DNA from: Georgenia muralis
Lineage (GTDB): Bacteria; Actinomycetota; Actinomycetes; Actinomycetales; Actinomycetaceae
Direction of reading: 5' to 3'
Assembly: GCF_003814705.1 (NCBI RefSeq)
Contig: NZ_RKRA01000001.1
Location: forward strand, 3,230,776 to 3,294,775
Length of the DNA: 64,000 nucleotides
In this document: positions 58,212 through 64,000 of the stretch, in pieces
How the letters are laid out: each line of letters opens with the position of its first letter
Position numbering within the stretch: position 1 is the first letter of the stretch
Translations under genes and position numbers: made by a program
The notes under the pieces: model-generated
Told to the model about the DNA's origin: nothing
What the model saw: only the letters and a program-made list of their open reading frames with translations
The model's database searches: none

Positions 58212-60464
58212 ATGGCGGCGCAGGCACCGCCCGTGTCGCCGGCGGGGTCGGTGTCGGTGGGGTCGGGATCACCGGCGTCGCCGTCGGTGGTGTCGGCGGA
58301 GAGCTGTTCGGCGTCGCCGTTGGGGTTGGTGGTGGGGGTGCGGTCGGCGGTCGCGGGGCTGCGCGCGGGGGCGGCGGGGTCGGGTGCGGCGGAGTGGTCT
58401 GATGGTGAGCGGGTGGCGGTGATCGAGGGGCTGGACGCGGCCCTGCGGGAGTTGACGGTCTACCGCGGTGAGGTGCTGCTGGCGCACCGGCAGGGTGGGT
58501 CGTGGTCGTCCGGGCGGGACCGGGACTTCCCGGACTGGCGGGCGCGGGTCACCGGCGCCGGGCGGGGCGCAGCGCTGGGTGAGCTTCAGGTCGCGGAGGG
58601 GTTGGAGCTGATGCCCGAGGTCGCCGCGGCAGTCGCGGGCGGTGAGTTGACGTTGGAGCACGCGAGGGTGTTGGCGCGGGTGCGGGCGGGCGGGTCGCGG
58701 GAGGTCAAGGAGTCCTTGACGGGTGCGGTGGTGGCGGATCTGGTCGAGCGCGGCAAGTCGCTGTCAGCGCCGGAGCTGGGACGGGAGGCGCGCAAGGTCG
58801 CGGCGCGGATCGATGCGCAGGCGGCGCAGGAGAGCTATACGGCGGTGTGGCGGCGCCGCAAGGTCACCACGAGCGGGGTCGCGGGTGGGGGTCGGAGGGG
58901 TGAGTGGTTCCTCGATGATGTCGGGGCGGCGATCGTCGAGACGGCGTTGGACGCGGTGGTCGGGACCCCGGCGAAGGACGACACGCGCTCGCGTGAGCAG
59001 CGGTGGGCTGACGCGCTGGTGATGATGGCTGGGCGGGTCCTGCAGGTCGGGAACGATCTGACCGGGGCGCAGGTCCGCCCGCACCTGGCGCTGTTGGTCC
59101 AGGACCGGACGTGGGCGGCGCTTCGGCTGTGGCGCCAGCAGCAGGCGGGCACCGGCCAGGACGGCTCCGTGTGCGGAAACGCCGGAGGTGACGCGGGCGG
59201 TGGAGGCGCCGGCGCCGGGGAGACCTCCGCCGGGGCGGGGTTCGGGCTCACCGGTGCGGCCCGGCCCGAAATCGGTTGCACGTTCGTCTCGGGCCGGCCC
59301 GGCCCACGCGTCACCGGCCCGCGCGTCACCGGCCCGGGCGTCACCGGCCCGGATGCCACCGCGCCGGGCGCCACCGGTCCGGTGCCAGCGGTGGCCGCGC
59401 TGCCCGATGTCGATCCCGGTGAGCTCGAGGACGGCACGGTGATCCCGTTGGGTGAGTTGGAGCGGTTGATGTGTGACTGCGAAGTCACCCGGATGGTCGT
59501 GGACGCGACGGGGGTGCCGTTGGACGTGGGCCAGACCCAGCGCACCTACGCCAAGGAGCTGCGTCGGGCGGTGACGACACGGGATCGTCACTGTCAGTGG
59601 CCGGGGTGCGCGATCCGGGCGTCGTGGTGCGAGGTCCATCACCTGTGGTGGTACTCCCGGGGTGGGCCGACCTCGGTCGAGCTGGGGCTGACGGTGTGCA
59701 GCTTCCACCATCACCGCATCCACAACGAGCACGTGAGTGTGACGATCCTGGCCGACGGGTACGACTTCCACCACCGTGACGGCCGCCCTATCGGTACCAC
59801 CCGACGGCACCCGAGGACCGCTGGGCGGCGGCGGGACGCCGGTGACGGGCTGAGCCCGCCGCGCTGCACCGCGGACGGCCCGGAAGCGGTCCTCCTCGCA
59901 TCGTGGCCCCCGGCCCTGACTGGCGCCCGGCCGCCAACGGCGCAGCGGCCTTCACTCGGCTCTTCCGGCGCGATCCCGGACGCCGCGACCGGCACCGACG
60001 CGGGCGCCGCCGCCGACGTCGGTGGGGGTGGACCTGGCTCGCCGCCCCGCACGGGCGACCCCCCGGTTCAGGGGCGAATGGTCGTCGACAGCACCCGCGG
60101 GTCACCGCCCGCGACGGCCGGCAAGTCCTACCCGGGTGCGCCCGATGAAAGCCGGTCGGCGCCGGAACCTGCGAAGGGAGCCAGGGCGGCGCCGGACACG
60201 CCGGACCGGACGCGGGCCGTGCTGGCGAGCCCGCCCCAGACCCGGCGACCTGGCAGCGCGCCGCCGGCCAGGCCCGACGGGCCGCCGAGACCCGGAACGA
60301 CCACGCCCACAGACCACCCGACCGGGCGAGAGCGGCGCGAGCGGAGTGGGCGAACCTCGGCACGGACCCACCACGCACAGCCAGACCTGTGGGACAGTGG
60401 CCCCTGGGACGGCAACACCATGCTCGACCCCCGCTACACCAAGACCCTCGACCCGCCGTTCTGA
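58212..60464 (+). CDS. DUF222 and HNH endonuclease domain protein (13E12-repeat family)
   Basis: A 750-residue protein of the large actinobacterial family related to the mycobacterial 13E12 repeat proteins. The DUF222 domain spans residues 20-340, the HNH nuclease domain is about 450-545 (DRHCQWPGCAIRASWCEVHHLWWYSRGG...LTVCSFHHHRIHNEH), with Cys pairs and His for metal. Two low-complexity stretches are present, the first repeat-derived, the second a Pro/Arg-rich tail of 200 residues. ATG at 58212 has GGAGG 5 bases upstream. It sits as an insertion between mihF and pyrF, a likely mobile or accessory gene. Confidence 0.85.
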   Translation: MAAQAPPVSPAGSVSVGSGSPASPSVVSAESCSASPLGLVVGVRSAVAGLRAGAAGSGAAEWSDGERVAVIEGLDAALRELTVYRGEVLLAHRQGGSWSSGRDRDFPDWRARVTGAGRGAALGELQVAEGLELMPEVAAAVAGGELTLEHARVLARVRAGGSREVKESLTGAVVADLVERGKSLSAPELGREARKVAARIDAQAAQESYTAVWRRRKVTTSGVAGGGRRGEWFLDDVGAAIVETALDAVVGTPAKDDTRSREQRWADALVMMAGRVLQVGNDLTGAQVRPHLALLVQDRTWAALRLWRQQQAGTGQDGSVCGNAGGDAGGGGAGAGETSAGAGFGLTGAARPEIGCTFVSGRPGPRVTGPRVTGPGVTGPDATAPGATGPVPAVAALPDVDPGELEDGTVIPLGELERLMCDCEVTRMVVDATGVPLDVGQTQRTYAKELRRAVTTRDRHCQWPGCAIRASWCEVHHLWWYSRGGPTSVELGLTVCSFHHHRIHNEHVSVTILADGYDFHHRDGRPIGTTRRHPRTAGRRRDAGDGLSPPRCTADGPEAVLLASWPPALTGARPPTAQRPSLGSSGAIPDAATGTDAGAAADVGGGGPGSPPRTGDPPVQGRMVVDSTRGSPPATAGKSYPGAPDESRSAPEPAKGARAAPDTPDRTRAVLASPPQTRRPGSAPPARPDGPPRPGTTTPTDHPTGRERRERSGRTSARTHHAQPDLWDSGPWDGNTMLDPRYTKTLDPPF
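59301..59375 (+). repeat. 15-base tandem repeat within the DUF222/HNH gene
   Basis: Five copies of a GGCCCGCGCGTCACC-type unit, in frame, encoding a repeated Gly-Pro-x-x-Thr motif between the DUF222 and HNH domains. Confidence 0.82.
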
Positions 60465-60498
60465 TGAGCCCGGCCCGACGCCGGCGGTGCGACGCTCG

Positions 60499-60538
60499 CG
60501 TACCGGCGTACCGGCGTACCGGCGTACCGGCGTACCGG
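60499..60538. repeat. 8-base tandem repeat CGTACCGG
   Basis: Five perfect copies in the 91-base gap between the HNH gene and pyrF. Each unit is nearly self-complementary (CCGGTACG), so the array can form alternative hairpins. A unit of 8 bases can vary in number without a reading-frame constraint. Confidence 0.88.
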
Positions 60539-60555
60539 CGAGCCTCGCGGGCGGC

Positions 60556-61545
60556 TCAACCCTGAAGCGCCTCGCGCGCCTGGTCGACCGTCGCGGCAAG
60601 CGCCGAACGCAGCGAAGCGGCTTCTGGACCGGCCGCCAGGACCGCGCGCGACGTCGAGGCGAGAACCTGGCGGCGTGCGGGTCCGAACACCTCCGCAAGC
60701 TCTCGCGCACCGGCCCCCTGGGCACCGACACCCGGGGCCAAGATGGCCCCGCCCATCCGGGTGAGGTCGATGCCCAGGTCAGCAACTGCCGAACCCGTGG
60801 TCGCGCCCACGACCAGACCCACCGAGCCCAGCCGCGCGGCCGCGTCGGTCGAGGCAACGTCGGTGGGTGCCGGGTCACCCGCGGCAGCAGCAGCCGGGCT
60901 CTCGACCGTCGGGTGTTCGAGTGGCGCGTGCTCGACCGTCGGGTGCTCGACCGCCGCGTTCTCGACCGCCGCGCCCTCGGCGATCCGCGCAGCCACGGCG
61001 ACACCACCGTCGAGCGCGTGCTGGATGGAGGCACCCTCCGGGTTGGACGTCAGCGCCAGGACGAAGATGCCCCGGCCGGTCTGCCGGGCGAGATCGAGGG
61101 CCGGGCGCAGCGATCCGAACCCGAGGTAGGGCGAGAGCGTGACGGCGTCCGCCGCCAGGGAGGAGCCGTCGCGCAGATAGGCGTCGGCGTAGCCGGCCAT
61201 CGTCGATCCGATGTCGCCCCGTTTGACGTCGAGGACGGTGAGGGTGCCGGCCGCCGCGGCGGCTGCCAGGACCTCCTCCAGGACGGCGACGCCCGCCGAG
61301 CCGTGCCGCTCGAAGAACGCCGACTGCGGCTTGAGAGCAGCGACGCGGCCACCGAGCGCCTCGACCACTCCGAGCGAGAAGCGGCGAAGCCCCTCCACGT
61401 CGTCACCGAGTCCCCAGGCGCGAAGAAGTGCGGGATGCGGGTCGATGCCGACGCAGACGGGACCGTGTTCGGCCATCGCCTCGGCGAGCCGGGCGCCGAA
61501 CGGCACCGGCTGCCGGCCGGACAGGACAGGCGCGGATGGCGCCAT
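60556..61545 (-). CDS. pyrF: Orotidine 5'-phosphate decarboxylase (PyrF type 2)
   Basis: A 329-residue decarboxylase, longer than the usual 275-290 of the type 2 group. The catalytic Asp-x-Lys-x-x-Asp is in LDVKRGDIGSTM, and VCVGIDPHPALLRAWGL and GGAILAPGVGAQGAG match the family. Residues 190-225 are a repeat-derived insertion (VEHPTVEHAPLEHPTVES). It makes UMP. ATG at 61545 overlaps the carB stop. It is downstream of carB in the conserved pyrimidine order. Confidence 0.93.
   Translation of the reverse strand: MAPSAPVLSGRQPVPFGARLAEAMAEHGPVCVGIDPHPALLRAWGLGDDVEGLRRFSLGVVEALGGRVAALKPQSAFFERHGSAGVAVLEEVLAAAAAAGTLTVLDVKRGDIGSTMAGYADAYLRDGSSLAADAVTLSPYLGFGSLRPALDLARQTGRGIFVLALTSNPEGASIQHALDGGVAVAARIAEGAAVENAAVEHPTVEHAPLEHPTVESPAAAAAGDPAPTDVASTDAAARLGSVGLVVGATTGSAVADLGIDLTRMGGAILAPGVGAQGAGARELAEVFGPARRQVLASTSRAVLAAGPEAASLRSALAATVDQAREALQG
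60901..60975. repeat. 15-base repeat inserted within pyrF
   Basis: Five units of CTCGACCGTCGGGTG type with substitutions, in frame, encoding a run of VEHPT/VEHAP motifs. The core TIM barrel on both sides is intact. Confidence 0.82.
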
Positions 61546-64000
61546 CAGTGCACCCCGGTCGCGGTGGCCGAGCCGGCGGGGGCCGACATGACGGCGGCTG
61601 CCGCGCCGACCAGCGCCGCCGACGCTGACGCCGCGGCCTCACGGCGGACGAGACGGGCGGCGTCGTGGTCCTGGAGGCTGCGGACCCGGAACGGCCCGGC
61701 CGTCAGGGCCTCCACCGCGAGCACGGCGGCGCCGAACTCCTGGACGGTGGTGATGATGGGCTTGTCGGCCGCGGTCGTGGCCGCGCGGATCTCGTAGCCG
61801 TCCGCTCGCGCGCCCTGACCGCTGGGTGTGTTGATGACCATGTCGACGTCGCCGTCGGAGATGAGGTCGATGATCGTCGGCTCACCCCCGGGACCGCGGC
61901 CCTGGGACGCCTTGCGCACCACGGTGGCGTGGATGCCGTAGCGGCGCAGCACCCCGGCCGTGCCCTCGGTCGCGAGGATCTCGAAGCCCAGCTCGACCAG
62001 CCGGTTGACCGGGAAGATGATCGATCGCTTGTCCCTGTCCGCGACCGAGACGAACACCCGCCCCGTCGTCGGCAGACCGCCGTACGCCGCGGACTGGGAC
62101 TTGGCGAACGCGCGCGGGAAGTCCACGTCGAAGCCCATGACCTCGCCCGTCGAGCGCATCTCGGGCCCGAGGAGGGTGTCCACGATCGTCCCGCGGGCGG
62201 TGGCGAACCGCTTGAACGGCAGCACGGCCTCCTTGACCGCCATGGGCGAGTCGAGGTCGAGCACCCCGCCGTCGTCGACGGGCAGGATCCCCCGCTCGCG
62301 CAGCGAGGCGATGCTCTCCCCCGCCATGACCAGCGACGCGGCCTTGGCCAGCGGGACGCCGGTGGCCTTGGCGACGAAGGGCACCGTCCTCGACGCCCGC
62401 GGGTTCGCCTCGATGACGTAGAGGACGTCGGAGACGAGCGCGAACTGGATGTTGATGAGGCCGCGCACGCCCACGCCCTCCGCGATCGCCTCGGTGGAAC
62501 GGCGGATCCGGGCGATCTCCGTCTGGGAGAGCGTCACGGGGGGCAGGACGCACGCGGAGTCGCCGGAGTGGATGCCCGCCTCCTCGATGTGCTCCATGAC
62601 CCCGCCGAGGTAGAGCTCGGTGCCGTCGTAGAGCGCGTCGACGTCGATCTCGATGGCGTCGTCGAGGAAGCGGTCGATGAGCAGGGGGGCCACCCGCCGG
62701 GTGGCGTCACCGGCCTCGACGGCCGAGCGCGCGATGTAGTCCCGCAGCCCCGGCTCGTCGTACACGATCTCCATCCCCCGACCGCCCAGGACGTAGCTCG
62801 GGCGCACGAGGACGGGGAAGCCGATGGACGCGGCAACCTCGAGGGCCTGCTCGGGCGAGGTCGCGGTCCCGAACGCCGGCGCCGGCAGCCCGGCCCGTCC
62901 CAGCACCGCGCCGAATGCCCCGCGGTCCTCGGCGAGGTCGATCGACTCCGGCGAGGTGCCCATGATGGGCACCCCCGCGTCGGCGAGGCGCTGGGCCAGC
63001 GACAGCGGGGTCTGACCGCCCAGCTGGACCACGACGCCGGCCACGGGACCGGCGGCGAGCTCGGCGTGGTAGATCTCCAGGACGTCCTCGAACGTCAGCG
63101 GCTCGAAGTAGAGCCGGTCGGAGATGTCGTAGTCCGTCGAGACGGTCTCCGGGTTGCAGTTGACCATCACGGTCTCGTACTTCTCCGCCAGCGCCAGGGC
63201 GGCGTGGACGCAGGAGTAGTCGAACTCGATGCCCTGCCCGATGCGGTTCGGCCCGGAGCCCAGGATGATCACGGCCTCGCGCTCGCGCGGGGCGACCTCG
63301 GTCTCGAGGTCGTACGCCGAGTAGTGGTACGGGGTGCGTGCGGCGAACTCGGCGGCGCAGGTGTCGACCGTCTTGTACACCGGGCGCAGTCCGTAGGCGT
63401 GGCGCACCTCGCGCACCGCCTCCTCCCCCAGCCCGCGCAGCCGGCCGATCTGCAGGTCGGAGAAGCCGTTGCGCTTGGCCAGGCGCAGCACCTGCTCGGT
63501 GAGGGCCGGCGCGGTGCGCACCGCCTCGGCGACCTCCTCGATGAGGACGAGCTGGTCGAGGAACCACGGGTCGATCGCCGTCGCCTCGAACACCTCCTCG
63601 ACGGTGGCGCCGCCGCGCAGCGCCTGCTGGACGTCGACCAGGCGCGTCTCGGTGGGGGTGCGCACCGACTCCAGGAGGGCCGCCGTCGTCTCCGCGTCGG
63701 GGGCCGGGCCGTCCCAGTGGAAGCTCGTGCCGCGCTTGTCGATCGAGCGCTGCGCCTTCTGCAGGGCCTCGGTGAAGTTGCGGCCCATCGCCATCGCCTC
63801 CCCCACCGACTTCATGGTCGTGGTGAGGGTGGGGTCGGCGGCAGGGAACTTCTCGAACGCGAACCGCGGGACCTTGACGACGACGTAGTCGAGCGTGGGC
63901 TCGAAGCTGGCCGGGGTGGAGCCGGTGATGTCGTTGGGGATCTCGTCGAGGGTGTAGCCCACGGCGAGGCGGGCGGCGATCTTGGCGATGGGGAACCCGG
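61545..64000 (-). CDS. carB: Carbamoyl-phosphate synthase large subunit, fragment
   Basis: About 818 residues of an enzyme normally about 1100 long; the N-terminal quarter lies beyond the window's right edge. The visible part starts at [23 protein letters not shown] and includes part of the first ATP-grasp, the oligomerisation domain, and the second ATP-grasp (ECEN-like [26 protein letters not shown]). The C-terminal allosteric MGS-like domain follows ([35 protein letters not shown]). It supplies carbamoyl phosphate for arginine and pyrimidines. Stop overlaps pyrF. Confidence 0.95.
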   Translation of the reverse strand, partial: GFPIAKIAARLAVGYTLDEIPNDITGSTPASFEPTLDYVVVKVPRFAFEKFPAADPTLTTTMKSVGEAMAMGRNFTEALQKAQRSIDKRGTSFHWDGPAPDAETTAALLESVRTPTETRLVDVQQALRGGATVEEVFEATAIDPWFLDQLVLIEEVAEAVRTAPALTEQVLRLAKRNGFSDLQIGRLRGLGEEAVREVRHAYGLRPVYKTVDTCAAEFAARTPYHYSAYDLETEVAPREREAVIILGSGPNRIGQGIEFDYSCVHAALALAEKYETVMVNCNPETVSTDYDISDRLYFEPLTFEDVLEIYHAELAAGPVAGVVVQLGGQTPLSLAQRLADAGVPIMGTSPESIDLAEDRGAFGAVLGRAGLPAPAFGTATSPEQALEVAASIGFPVLVRPSYVLGGRGMEIVYDEPGLRDYIARSAVEAGDATRRVAPLLIDRFLDDAIEIDVDALYDGTELYLGGVMEHIEEAGIHSGDSACVLPPVTLSQTEIARIRRSTEAIAEGVGVRGLINIQFALVSDVLYVIEANPRASRTVPFVAKATGVPLAKAASLVMAGESIASLRERGILPVDDGGVLDLDSPMAVKEAVLPFKRFATARGTIVDTLLGPEMRSTGEVMGFDVDFPRAFAKSQSAAYGGLPTTGRVFVSVADRDKRSIIFPVNRLVELGFEILATEGTAGVLRRYGIHATVVRKASQGRGPGGEPTIIDLISDGDVDMVINTPSGQGARADGYEIRAATTAADKPIITTVQEFGAAVLAVEALTAGPFRVRSLQDHDAARLVRREAAASASAALVGAAAAVMSAPAGSATATGVH

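Noticed and set aside
60499-60538. Octamer array considered as a CRISPR or iteron-type origin
   Set aside because: Units are 8 bases and directly adjacent with no spacers, and no cas or replication gene is nearby.
61545-63962. carB starting at the GTG at 63962
   Set aside because: The frame continues to the window edge with conserved carB sequence ([18 protein letters not shown]), so this GTG is internal.

Overview
The window is a gene-dense, very GC-rich stretch from an actinobacterium, most likely an order Micrococcales organism of the Cellulomonas/Georgenia type. This assignment is inferred from gene content, because no rRNA gene is present. Actinobacterial markers include GarA, FtsR, RbpA, PafBC, mIHF, an actinobacterial PriA without helicase motifs, Ppm1 next to Lnt, and TatAC-HelY. 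About 60 genes are supported. I see no tRNA, rRNA, CRISPR array or intact insertion sequence.

Layout. 1-7.0 kb: a DUF4126 fragment, then the conserved locus CDP-alcohol phosphatidyltransferase / DUF881 / sbp / DUF881 / garA / ftsR / bifunctional nuclease / second MerR. gcvH, which sits here in mycobacteria, is missing. A divergent carbamoyltransferase-like gene follows. 7.0-19.2 kb: an accessory region with a DUF2695 protein, a decayed YciI/ECF-sigma module, an Arr-type rifampin ADP-ribosyltransferase, VOC proteins, a phosphatase, a secreted protein, a UvrA-like ABC ATPase with AraC and VOC partners, a PIN-domain protein, an esterase and BioY. 19.2-28.9 kb: rbpA with a SigR-type promoter, ppm1-lnt, then tatA-tatC-diacylglycerol kinase-helY and a phosphodiesterase. 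28.9-32.1 kb: riboflavin operon ribD-ribE-ribB-ribH behind an FMN riboswitch. 32.2-38.7 kb: pafB-pafC, a LigC-type ligase and a LigD-type primase-polymerase flanking a septum-formation lipoprotein, and DUF3866. 38.9-46.6 kb: hisE-hisG downstream of a one-permease/one-binding-protein transporter that has its own FMN riboswitch (RibXY-like), and a divergent complete ABC importer operon. 46.6-64 kb: putP, then rpe-rsmB-fmt-priA-metK-coaBC-rpoZ-gmk-mihF, a DUF222/HNH gene, and pyrF-carB (carB cut by the window edge).

How it fits together. The most interesting feature is the flavin arrangement. In related actinobacteria the riboflavin biosynthesis genes lie between rpe and hisE/hisG. Here that site holds a riboswitch-controlled transporter feeding directly into hisE-hisG. 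The biosynthetic operon, with a second FMN riboswitch, lies instead between pafBC and tatAC. Its RibB lacks the usual fused GTP cyclohydrolase II domain, so no RibA is encoded here. The divergent operon carries the only transporter ATPase nearby and could energise both systems. A second theme is in-frame tandem repeats expanding inside conserved genes (DUF881, bifunctional nuclease, rsmB, DUF222/HNH, pyrF).
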